From contig JARGSG010000094.1 in assembly GCA_030374805.1 (NCBI GenBank), positions 165,813 to 229,812 on the forward strand: a stretch of DNA of 64,000 nt. Reading direction: 5' to 3'. The notes beneath the pieces are model-generated. The model was not told the DNA's origin. It searched no databases and saw nothing but the letters and a program-made list of their open reading frames with translations. The position numbers and the translations under genes were made by a program. The stretch is from Gracilaria gracilis (Eukaryota; Rhodophyta; Florideophyceae; Gracilariales; Gracilariaceae). Below, piece after piece: positions 12,320 through 22,500 of the stretch (positions are counted from its first letter, which is position 1; every line of letters starts with the position of its first letter).

Positions 12320-13810
12320 TTGCAATGGACAACAACAAAACAGAGGACAGTACAAAGTGTTCTTACAATATCAGATCGCTCTAAGATTGTCTCCTGGATG
12401 GCTGCGCACGCTGCTACGCATGGGGAACGCCACTTAAAGATACCAATTGTGCGCCAGTTTCCTAATCTTTTCTGGGGAAGCGAAAAGGCCAATCTCATGA
12501 AGGCCACTCGGCTGTGGGGCATTAGGCAGCAGTACATTGACAAAAACGGCATGCTCACGACACTTGTATCAGGTATTTCAATCACAAGATCCACACACAA
12601 TGGCGTTAAGCGCGCCAACCTGAAAGCCCGCAAAGGAAGAGGGCGTCGTACGAGGGCGTGGGTCGGTGATATGCATCTTGATGTGTTGCAAGAGTTTGAA
12701 AGACTTCGCAAGTTAGGCGTTAAGTTCAGCTGGCGCACATTCCAAGTAATGGCTACTACACTCGTAAACGAGTCGAAGGAACCCACCTTTCACAAATTTG
12801 CAGTTGATGACGGATCCGAGAAACTGATGGTACAGTGAATTACTCGCCGTTGGATTCAGACCTTGACCGATCGATATCAAATTATCAGTCGAGCACACAC
12901 TGGGAAAACCCTTCTCTCTCCGGTAAAGCAAGAGTTCATTCATAAGACGGTGGCATATTATTTGGGTCAAACTGCAAGGGCTTTTCGAGAAAGACATTGG
13001 AATGAGGCTGATATTCAGAATGCCGATGTGACTTACTTCGCTATAAACATGGACAACGGTCGAAGCTTAGGAATTTGTGGTGACAAGGAGGTGAAGTATT
13101 CAGATGTCGTATCTGGGGAAAAGAGTAAGACCATGGTGGTTCTTATTAGTGGAGGTGCATCCTCAAAAATTGGACCCGTGTTCAGGGTGTTCCTGAATCA
13201 AAGTAGGTCGTACCTTATTAGAGGGGTGCCGGATGGCGTCGCAGGAGTCTTGTATCGTAGTGGACCGAAGGTTTGGATGAACACTGTGGTTATGCCTGAG
13301 TGGTTGTCGGAGAAAAACGTTATCAATTGTCTTTCGGACGGGCGTAGACGTGAAGTATTTGTTGACAATTGTTCGGCCCATAACCTAACGACAACAATTT
13401 TAAACTGCTGCAACTTATATTAGCACGGATATTATGTACTTTCTCCCAAATGCTACGGACTTGATACAACCCGCTGATTCCTTCATAATAATCAATTAAT
13501 AAGGTCCGCATGGTGTGAAAGGTGGGAAAAGTATAAGATGGAGATGATCCGGGAGAACGCTTGGTCGGGGTATGGAAAGGTGATAACCACAGAGAAGCAC
13601 TAATTCCTCCGTTTTGCGGTATTTGCTGTAAAGGACGTTAATAGACACAGAGTCGTAGATGGGTTTACTTACGCGAGAAAGGCGATTATTAGAACAGGGC
13701 TTTCTTTAAATATCAACGGGTTGTGCAAAGAGCGTCAGCTCTTCCCAAAGCTGCACGAGATTATTAAGAGCCAAAGAACTCACTTTCACGGAGAGCCGGT
13801 GGCGCCATGA
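12320..13810 (+). pseudogene. DDE_1-type transposase, broken
   Basis: One frame runs from 12320 to 13423 with a single in-frame TGA at 12836-12838. The N-terminal third is basic and helix-turn-helix-like (RSKIVSWMAAHAATHGERHLK; GRGRRTRAWVGD). The catalytic part has a first Asp in YFAINMDNGRSLG and a second in REVFVDNCSAH. The expected third region, YFLPNATDLIQPADS, appears in a shifted frame from about 13435, so a frameshift follows the TAG at 13421-13423. With a further stop near 13,610, coding-like sequence reaches the TGA at 13808-13810. An intact protein would be close to 490 residues, normal for this family. The copy cannot make a full enzyme. Confidence 0.8.
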
Positions 13811-14129
13811 GGTGTCGCAGCGTCTACCTAGGTTGTTGGTAACACCACACCAATTACATTCCAAATAAATAGTGTGGTTCACACTAATTTTGTTTTACCC
13901 TCAAATAGTGTTCTACCAATGGCATTTGGATAGTGTGCTCCATATTAATACGTGTTTTTTTCGGCTGGAATTGCTTACACAAATTAGTGTGGGCCACACT
14001 AATTGCATTCACTGGGTGTACTCGGGAGCTCTGCTCATGAGCTCCTGGGTTACCGGTGTGCCTTTATATAAAGGTAATAGCCGACCTTTGGGCTAGCTAA
14101 TGACGGACTACTAATGTCTATTTGACAAC

Positions 14130-14167
14130 TGACCTCATATGAGGTCAATTGACCTCATATGAGGTCA
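14130..14167. repeat. Doublet of an 18-bp perfect palindrome
   Basis: TGACCTCATATGAGGTCA occurs twice (14130-14147 and 14150-14167), separated by 2 bases (at). The same doublet occurs at 27296-27334. The two doublets bracket element 1. Confidence 0.9.
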
Positions 14168-14401
14168 GAATATAACACTTTATAAAAATAGATGTAAACA
14201 AGTTCAGAATCTCTAAAGCACCTGTCTAGAACCGCATTCGGCATTACATTCATGGCGGAGTAGAACATCTAGTACAAAGAACGACGCTGAGTAGTAATTG
14301 GGGAAAAGATATATTCGCTACATTCGAAAATTTAATCAAATTTTAACTTCTTCAACGAAAAGAAGTTTTTTTATCTTTCTTCACAAAGTAAACCAGAAAA
14401 C

Positions 14402-15398
14402 TGTAGAGCAAACTTCAAAGAGGGTACGTTTCCACCAGGGTGTCCGAGTCCTGCTCCCACAAAAGGGTGAATTCAGAAGTAGAGCCCTCTGCCCGTGCGC
14501 GTGCCGCGTGGCAGCCGGGTGTAAACCGGAGACCGTACTGGAATAACCTGCAGAGGGAAACAAGAGCGTGGGCCTAGAGAGGAATAACCGGCGAGGGATC
14601 AAGAAAGAACGAGTCCAGAAGTGGAGCGATCAGTGCCGTAAGACGGTGTAGTGCTCCTACGGAGAACCACACGAGCGAAGCTACGGCCCGTGCCAACGGC
14701 GGGGACAGGGCCGATAGCGGAACGAGACACACACACACGTGTGTCCAAATATAACTCTATACAGAGGCGGAAGCGAGACCTGCACCAGGAAAACGATGAA
14801 CTAAACAAAGATCCGGTACCTCGGCGAACGACAACAAATACGACCTGATACTGGGGTAATTGGCGAAACAAGCCAGAAACTGGTAGTAAAGAACTTCCTT
14901 AGGGACCCTGAGGGGTGATTTTACCGAGACCAGTCGTGGTTACTCTCTTTAGAGGAGTCGTGAACCTACGTAGGCAGTAGCAACCATGGCCCAGCCTTCG
15001 GGATGAAGACCACGTACTTCAAGAAGAAGATACGACTCAGGTGAGTTTTACTTAGTGGCTCCCGGGTGAGATCGCCCGAGCATATATACTATCTACTGTA
15101 TCTAGGGCTGCGCACTCCCACGAGGGCTCCACACGTGGACAACCCAGTGTCAGGGTGCCACAGTATCTACCCAGCGGGTGTGACGCCAAATATTTGGACA
15201 AATATGCCACAAGGCCCTACTGTACACCTATTTCACAGGTTTTATCCCCGATTCACCTAACATGGTACGTCCCAACAATATTTCCAATTTCACCCCAAAC
15301 GGGGTCCATATTCATAGTCTGACACGTCAGGGCTCAATGGATAGAGCTCCATTATAAGAACCTTCATTGTGCCGACATCGGATTGCCATTGCTCCACA
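14402..15398 (-). repeat. 3' LTR of element 1
   Basis: 997 bp, beginning tgtagagc and ending gctccaca on the plus strand, so the retroviral TG...CA ends are present in either orientation. On the minus strand, TATA-like sequence lies at about 15078-15092. The LTR is nearly identical to 25597-26593; most differences are single substitutions. The small ORF at 14651-14848, repeated in the other LTR, is not considered a gene. Confidence 0.95.
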
Positions 15399-15413
15399 TC
15401 TCCCCCTCCTTAG
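15399..15413 (-). promoter_or_regulatory. Polypurine tract of element 1
   Basis: On the minus strand ctaaggagggggaga lies immediately 5' of the 3' LTR (which starts TGTGGAGC), the expected site for plus-strand priming. The same core, ctaaggaggggga, recurs inside the element at 19174-19189 and 22362-22377. Confidence 0.75.
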
Positions 15414-15479
15414 CCAAGGGTTCGCGCTTTGATCGGCGGGAAGGCGCCGGCGACCGGTACGTAAATACTGATCCTCAGA

Positions 15480-17390
15480 ATGGCGGACTCCAAGACTTCG
15501 GCAATACCTTCACAGCTTCCTGAACCAACGCGTGGTACACGACATCACTCTTCTCCGACTTCGCGGCAAAAACTCTTATCTCCAATCTTCTCTCCTAAAC
15601 CAGGCATGAATCCTTTCGCGACTAACCCGCTTCCCGGGAACGCTTCCTCAAGTGCCCCACAGGCGGCTTCGTCGAGTGCTGTTCCCGTCGAGAACCTTTC
15701 CTACCTAGGCTTTCAACAAGTTCCTATGCAGGCGTCATCTCAGCTCCATACGTCCCAAGCTTTGGTGCCAGCTTATCAACCCTCGGGGTATCAGCAGTCT
15801 CCTTACCAAATGGCAGGCTCGTCCGGATACTTCGGCGGGTTTAACTCGATGCCCCTCCCTCAAGGAGGTTCTCACGCACAGCCGCAGTACCATACATCTG
15901 GTTACCAACCTCCTGGCTACTTCTCCCAACAGGGCGCTCAACCTGGACAATCCTCGCAAGGCTACGATCCCGCAGCGCCTCCTCAGGCTCCCGATATCGA
16001 CGCAGCGGCGTGGAACTCCGAGCAAGCGATGCCGTTAACGGTCAATGCCAGGGGCTGGATCAGCTTGGAAAGTCTCCGTTTCAGACGGCCTCGGCAGCAT
16101 GGCGAGGTGTAATGCCGTGCGCCTTGGTTCCATCCGACGGCCGTAGCCGACGAGGCTCTTATTGATGCTGAGAACGGTTACCTCCCAGGTGGGCTCCATC
16201 GCGAAGTAGTTCGGTCCAGAAGCTGGCGTCTCCGTGTGGCGGTCGATCCCCTGCACCTGTTCTGTGCGGGCGGTGATTCCCTTAGTCGCACTAGGGCACT
16301 GTGGGCTCGTGCTGCCTATGAAGGAGCTAGCCGTGTTCGATCGGACCACTTGGTACCGTTGCGGTTCAACTTTGACGTATCACATTTCCGAACTTTCGGC
16401 GAGAGATCCTACGGATACGCATTAGCGGAGTTCAACGAATCTTCCCATAGGGCTCAGGTACCGAACGTAGTCGATGGTTTGCTTCTCTGGAGTCGTCCCC
16501 TTCTTCGGGCGGAATTCCGATACCTTTGGCGATCATCCAATGATTTCTTGTGGGGCTTTGAGCGCCGTGTTCGGCTCGAGCGAAGCTTGCGGTCCCGTCG
16601 AGGGTTCCTGATTCCGTATCCACACTTGGAGGCTGAGCGATTGCGCTACAACTCCCTGCCGGGGCGATACGCTGCGCTTCCCAGCTGGTGGGAGAATGTC
16701 GAGGTCCCGCGAGGGTGCCACGCCGAACTTCCTCCATGCCTCTACTATGTAGGCTGTAGAATGTTGAACGATTCCTGCTCTGGGTACTGGACGCTCTTTG
16801 CGGCGGAGTGGGGTGCCCGCGTGGCGGTACATCTCCTGTGGGATATGTACGATCATTACCGTCTCTGGTATCTCCCTCCGATGCTCCGATGGATTATCCG
16901 GCGACAGGATCTGTCTATACCCTTGGGGTCCGATTCCAACCAGGAAGAGGTTCACCTGCTCCTACGCTTCATAGAGGCCATCGATTGGGACCGGATTGCG
17001 GTGACTTGGCAGCCAGAAGGTGGTCCTCGCGGCAACGACCGATCACCGGGAAGAATATCCACCCGTTTGGGGACCTTCGCGTACTACGATCCGTGTAAAC
17101 GGCAAATGATCTCCGAAGCTCATGCGAGAGCAATGATGCGGGCCCCTCGGGCTATGCCGATGGAACACTCGACTGGGTTCGTGTTCCCTGACGACTCTGG
17201 GCCTCCAGCGGACTGGGTCGATCTCTCTTTAGACCATGGTGATGGCGAGGTGGTGGACGATGACCTCCTTCTTGTAGGCGTTCTAAATACGGGCGCTGAC
17301 GCTGCACAGGTCCCTGCGGAGGGCACTCAAGCTCCCGCGGGTTGGGGTCTTGCGACGCCGGCTCCCGGAAACAACGCTGGTCACCAGTAG
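15480..17390 (+). CDS. Antisense ORF protein of element 1
   Basis: This ORF lies opposite to gag-pol, tail to tail with the chromodomain ORF, and starts 82 bases inside the 3' LTR edge. The ATG at 15480 opens a single frame of 637 codons interrupted only by a TAA at 16110-16112. Residues 1-190 are a Pro/Gln/Ser/Gly/Tyr-rich, prion-like low-complexity region (GYQQSPYQMAGSSGYFGG). Residues 190-560 form a globular, Arg- and Trp-rich domain with APWF, LLLWSRPLLRAEFRYL, GCHAELPPCLYYVG and LLWDMYDHYRLWYLP. An acidic tail (DHGDGEVVDDD) follows. A homologue occupies the same place in element 2. I do not recognise a known family. Transcription probably starts in the LTR on the antisense strand. Extra antisense ORFs between pol and the 3' LTR are known in some plant Ty3/gypsy lineages; whether they are related is not known. 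Confidence 0.75.
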
Positions 17391-17769
17391 TCAGGCAGGG
17401 TGCCTGAGGGCGTGTAGTTCTGTCGCTCAGATACGATAAACCCAATTAGGCCACAGCTTGGCATTACTTCTCTCCTCCTGTAGGATCTTTCTCGTGTTCG
17501 AGCTTCTTTCATACTTCCTTCCTTTTCCTTCTTCATTTCATAACCAAGATGCACTTCATTTCCATTCGTGGCAACATCTTTCTAGATACTTTATTACTTC
17601 TTACATCTTAGTTCCGTTATACGGCGATGAACCGACAATTCGGTGCGTTCTTTCTTTGTTCATATTGTACATAAGACCAACCTTGTGGGTGTCTTCTCTT
17701 CTCTTCTTAGAGCTCCTCGCAACCTACCGCGTAGCGGCACACCATATTTACCACTTGTCGTTGACAGTT

Positions 17770-18066
17770 CTATCCCACTTGGACATTATCCAGAGTTGGG
17801 GGTAATGCGGACCGGGTTCTTCGGTGATACGCGATGATCTTGGACCTCGGAAGGTGCTCAATTGGCTCCCAAGTGTCCTGCTTTGGGAGATAGCGGTACC
17901 AACGGACGCGATAGATTACTTTCCCGTCCTGGGCAACACCGTGCTTCACGATACGATCGACCACGAAATCCTGTGGGTACACCCCGACGTCTTCGGTTCG
18001 TTTGGTTGTTCCCGACATTGGGCTTTGCCTCTCTACGTAACCCGAGCGGGTACACGCAAGTAACAA
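17770..18066 (-). CDS. Chromodomain of element 1 pol tail
   Basis: The segment has the chromodomain pattern: FVVDRIVKHG, then a beta strand VIYRVRWYRYLP, then DTWEPIEHLPRSKI and a C-terminal helix. Aromatic residues F, W and W lie where the methyl-lysine cage is formed in HP1-type domains. In chromoviruses this domain sits at the integrase C-terminus and guides integration to heterochromatin. Here the frame is not continuous with pol: about 790 bases of damaged linker separate it from the last pol-frame codon at 18858. No start codon can be assigned, so the piece is best read as the C-terminal exon-like remnant of the polyprotein. Confidence 0.8.
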   Translation of the reverse strand: MLLACTRSGYVERQSPMSGTTKRTEDVGVYPQDFVVDRIVKHGVAQDGKVIYRVRWYRYLPKQDTWEPIEHLPRSKIIAYHRRTRSALPPTLDNVQVG

Positions 18067-18857
18067 CGGGTTTCCGGCTTCGGCGAGGTGGGGGTGTCTC
18101 GTTGATGAGAACGCTAACAGTCACGACGGGTAATGGATAACTTCCGTTTCCGGCTGCCAATCTTCACGAAAGTGGCTTCTGGTGAAAGCTCTTTACTTCC
18201 GGGGTCCGGTGAGCTAGCCTCTTCTCCCAGCGGGCATCAACTTTAACTAACGACGACGTTCCTGATCCAGGCGAAGTTGCTTCTCAACGCGGGAGAGCCG
18301 TTGCAACGGAGACACTGCGTTTAAACACTCGCTGTGCAGGGTGGCGGGTTCACCGGGCCACGGCAACGTACCACCCCATTGCACATGGCAGCGGGTTGCA
18401 ACAATGCAGCGCCATGTTACTGGCTCGGCACTCTGCCACGTTATGGAGTGCAACGCATCCCTATTGGGCGACAAACCTGCCAAGTGGCCATGTGCACTAT
18501 CGTCTGATTCTAGAAACGCCATGCGCCGTGGCAAGCCAAAAAATCAAGTAAATTAATTTGGCGTGCCACTCTGTACCCGCGCGCGCGCATGCGCATGCAC
18601 CGCCAGCCGCTGGCACTCAAAAAATTAAGTATTTTGGCCGGCCACCGGTACGTGCAATTTTGCACACGCGAGCGGCACTCCTGCAAATTATCTCCCGATG
18701 ACTGCGCGCTTCTCACGGAGACTTCTGAGCCACACAGCGCACCTGTCAAGGTTCCCTCATGCAAATTGCATGCGTCCACTCCCTGAACCAGGCTCTACGA
18801 CCCTATTCACAAGGATCCTTCACTTCACAACACGTACTGTAAGTTCTTCCCATGGGG
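18067..18857 (-). other. Linker between pol tail and chromodomain, no intact frame
   Basis: Element 2 has a comparable linker of about 1.5 kb. Here it includes small palindromes (gtgcaattttgcac near 18650; atgcaaattgcat near 18760) and an alternating purine-pyrimidine run (gcgcgcgcgcatgcgcatgc near 18580-18600). A nested insertion is possible but unproven. Confidence 0.4.
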
Positions 18858-19560
18858 CTAATCGCTGCGCTGACCAATTGACGGGTCGGCGGAGACCGTC
18901 TTTTCGGTACGTTTTGCCTTCTGCGCCTCTTCCGAGCGAGGCGTAGAAGTAGCCAACAACTTGGACGCCTGCCCACGAGAGTTCTCATCACTAACAGTGG
19001 TCTTCCCCGCAGGGGTAACTTCGTTTTCATTACTGACATTCGCCTCGACCGAGGATCCCACACGCGTGTGCGTTAGCGGCGATATTCCCGATCCGGGCTC
19101 CTGTCTCTTTGAGAGCTCAAGCACGTCAGCCAATCCAGCAGATGCCGGAGCAGCCTGAACTCGATTACGTGAGTCCTCCCCCTCCTTAGGGTGCAATACG
19201 GCAGCTGATATTACCGTAGCCGGGGGTTGAACTCGAATTGAGTACGTAGGCGTAGCGCGAAAGGGCGGGCTATCCTTAACCAGCTCTAATACCTCAAGTA
19301 GACCCGATAAACCCCTTTCCTGGTGCGGGAGAATCGACGGGCGGTTCGCGCTGTCCCCGTTTGATTACGTTCCTTCCTGTGTTGCAGGTACTCCAGTTTT
19401 GGTTTCCGGTAGCGTTACCAATTCTTGGAGTGGGCTTGGTGCCCTGTAGACGCGATCGCGTGATATTCGTTCGTGTTGGTTATTAATTTCCAGCACGACG
19501 GTGTCTCCAGACATGGAAATAACCTTATAGGGTCCATCCGCAATCGGCGATAACTTATGG
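18858..19560 (-). pseudogene. Frameshifted end of element 1 pol (GPY-like module and linker)
   Basis: After the integrase core the main pol frame leaves the family sequence near 19560. The +1 frame restores it: HKLSPIADGPYKVIS, then VVLEINNQHERISRDRVY, which is the GPY/F-type module. This frame meets a TAA at 19365-19367, then continues without another stop through a Pro/Ser-rich linker with LHPKEGEDS to 18858. So one single-base frameshift and one nonsense codon cut the natural C-terminus. Confidence 0.75.
19174..19189 (-). repeat. Internal polypurine-like tract copy
   Basis: tcctccccctccttag on the plus strand, identical in its core to the tract at the 3' LTR. It encodes Pro-Lys-Glu-Gly-Glu in the pol tail. 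Confidence 0.6.
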
Positions 19561-22500
19561 CGGCTTCCTTTTCCGGGTTGTAATACTCCTTACGAAGGAA
19601 CACATAATCTCCTACCTGTAGGTTAGGCAACGGTTTCCGAATTCGGCTATCAAAGTTGCGCTTGTAGGCGAGCTGAGCCCTGTCCATAGAGGCACGTGCT
19701 GCTGGTACCAGCTTGGTAAGCCATTTCTTCAACGCATCGCGGTACAAGCCCGGTGACGGGAACGTATCCAGAGTTGGCTGCGCCTCGATGGCTAGAGGAG
19801 GTGGTCTCCTCGACAGTACCAGCTCAAATGGTGAAAGTCCCGTTACCCGATGTACCTGGGTGTTGTACGCATACGTGATAGCGTCCGTGAACTGATCCCA
19901 CGTCTTGGGATGATCTGCCACATAGGATCTCAAAGCACCAAGGATGGTTCGATTAAATCTCTCTACTTGTCCGTTCGCTTGCGGATGATAAGTCGTAGTG
20001 AATAAATTCCTAATATCCAGGATCCTACACACATCTTGAAAGAACTTCGAGGTGAATTGAGAGCCGGTATCGGAAAGTAACTGTACCGATGGGCCATACA
20101 CAAAGACCCAGTGGGTAACAAGCGCTTGAGCCACAGCGGCTGCTGTTATCCGTTTGAGTGGCACAGTTCTAACCAATTTAGAGAACCTGTCGGTGATGAC
20201 CAATAGGTACCGGTTCCCTCGAGAGGTCTTAATCAATTCTCCAAGAATGTCAATGGCGACGAACTCCAGCGGTGCCCGTGCGGGAAACAACGTTAGCTCC
20301 TTCGAGTACTTTCTTAATTTGACGTCATTCTTGGCACAAGCCTGACAGGAGCGGCGGACTGCGTAACAGTCGAACGCCATTTCGGGCCAATAGAAGTCCC
20401 ATCTTAAGGTGAGATAAAGCTTTCTTCCTCCCGGGTGGGCTCCCAACTTCACATAGTGAGACAAGTGCAGTACGCAACTCTGTAAGGAGTGAGGTACCAC
20501 CATTTTTGGGTTGGTTTCAACCGTTCGCACCAAGTAGCCTTGGTCATTCTCCTGGAAAGGTATCCTATACCCACCATTCAGACGGGCCCTAACCTGTATA
20601 CAAAAGGGGTCCATCTGCTGTTCCCGTATCATCTCCTCGGGCGAAATCGGTACGAATGACCCGGTATCCGGTTTTACAGTCTGTGTGGCGAGAATATCGT
20701 CACACACATCATCCGATAGGATTTCTGTGTTCCCCTCATCGAGGTCACCAACCATAGAGCATGGTATCTCTTCCATGTCCTCGGTGGGTTCAGCTTCTGC
20801 TGCAGTGCCCAAACGGGATAGAGCGTCTGCCTGCAAGTTCAAGGAGCCTTTCTTGTACACTACTTCAAAGTCAAATTCCGAGAGTCGGAGTCTCCATCTC
20901 ATCAGTCGACCCAACGGTTCGGTAATTTCCATGAGCCAGCGTAGGCAAGAGTGGTCCGTGTATACCCGAAAATGGGTTCCCATCAAGTATGGGCTCAACG
21001 TTGAGAGGGCCCATACAACGGCAAGACATTCCTTCTCCGAAACGGAGTAATTCCGTTCGTGCACATTCAGTGATCTCGACCAATACCCAATAGGGTGATG
21101 TTTGCCAGACTCTTCCACCTGGAACAACGCACAGCCAACTTGGTTCGCACTCGCATCAGTGTCAACCTCGTAGGGTAAGCCGGGTTTTGGCAGGGCCAAG
21201 ACTGGTAGCGACGTTACAGCTTCAATTAGTGCTGCAAATGCGGACGCTTCCGCATCGCCAAAGGGTTCCAATTCCACTGGTCTTCCTTTCATCAGGAGTT
21301 TGTTCAACGGCGAAACGATATCCGAAAAGTTCGGCACGAAACGACGGTAAACGTTACACAGGCCTAAGAAGGATCGAAGCTCCGTTTGGGTTCTTCGGTG
21401 TTTCGCCTCTTTCAAGGATTTTACTCGCACCTCGTCAATTGAGAGCTTTTCTGGGCGAATAATATGCCCAAGATACTTAACCGATTTGGTGAAAAACTCG
21501 CACTTCTTAAGGTTCAAGGTAATCCCTGCGTCCCGTAAAACGGTCATAACTTCCCGTACATGGGTGAGATGGTCCTCCATGTTATTGGAAAAGACGACGA
21601 CGTCGTCCAAATATACCAGACAGGTGGTCCATTTGAACCTAGCCAGGAGGATATCAACCGCTCGCTGAAACGTTGCGGGGGCGTTCGTTAACCCAAAGGG
21701 CATTCTCCGAAAACGGTACAGGCCTTGATGGCACACGAAGGCCGTCTTATCCTTATCTTCTTCTCTTATGGGCACTTGCCAGTATCCCAAATTGGCATTT
21801 AAAGTGGTAAACACTTTCGCGCTCCCTAGAGAATCGATATATTCGTCCATACGGGGAATCGGGTATACGTCTTTCACTGTAACCGCATTTAACTTTCGGT
21901 AATCGATACAAAATCTCCATGATCCATCCGGCTTTGGCACCAAAACAACTGGTGACGCCCAAGGGGATTGAGCGGGCTCAATAACGCCGGCTCGGAGCAT
22001 CTTCTCGACTTGAGATTTTTCCTCTTCTCGGGCCTTCGGTCCTGCCCTGTAAGGGTGTTGCGCAATGGGCCGAGTGTTCGGAAGTAGATCGATGCAATGC
22101 TCTGTGACTCCAATTGTTCCGAGAGTACCATCCCACATGGGCGTAAACTCGCGAAGCATATCGCGTAGCTTCTCCCGATGGGACTCCGGTACGTGCTCCA
22201 AATTGAGCTTCATTAACTCCTCAACAGGGTTCGTCTGTTCAGTGCCAGGTGGCAACGGCTTAACCTCAAAAGGTGCTGGGGTGTCTGAAACCGAGTTCTT
22301 CTGGGTATCATCCGTATCGGCTTCAAGCGATTCATTCCGTAATTCGGCGAATTCGGCGGCCTCCTCCCCCTCCTTAGGGTCAGATACACCGAGCACGGTT
22401 CCAATCGGAATCTTCGTGGGTATCACTGCCGCTGGGTGCCGTAGTACCGTGCCAATTACTTGGTTCTTTGTTAACCATTGTTTGGTTTTGCCAAGATTGG

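Larger units (their letters stand above)
11927..14013 (+). mobile_element. DDE transposon with terminal inverted repeats
   Basis: The left end at 11927 reads agtgactgcaaatagtgtgg. The right end, reverse-complemented from 14013, reads agtgaatgcaattagtgtgg: 18 of 20 bases match. The repeats enclose a broken transposase gene on the plus strand, giving an element of about 2.09 kb. The tgtgg motif recurs several times just inside both ends (11940-12006 and 13870-13998), as expected for subterminal transposase sites. No clear target duplication was seen. The DDE_1 type transposase points to the Tc1/mariner-pogo/Tigger group. Confidence 0.75.

Noticed and set aside
14130-14167. Palindrome as a nuclear-receptor element (TGACCT/AGGTCA half sites)
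   Set aside because: Nuclear receptors are animal proteins; nothing else in the window suggests an animal genome.
14651-14848. 65-residue ORF repeated at 25846-26043
   Set aside because: It lies wholly inside the two LTRs; the duplication reflects LTR identity, not a gene.
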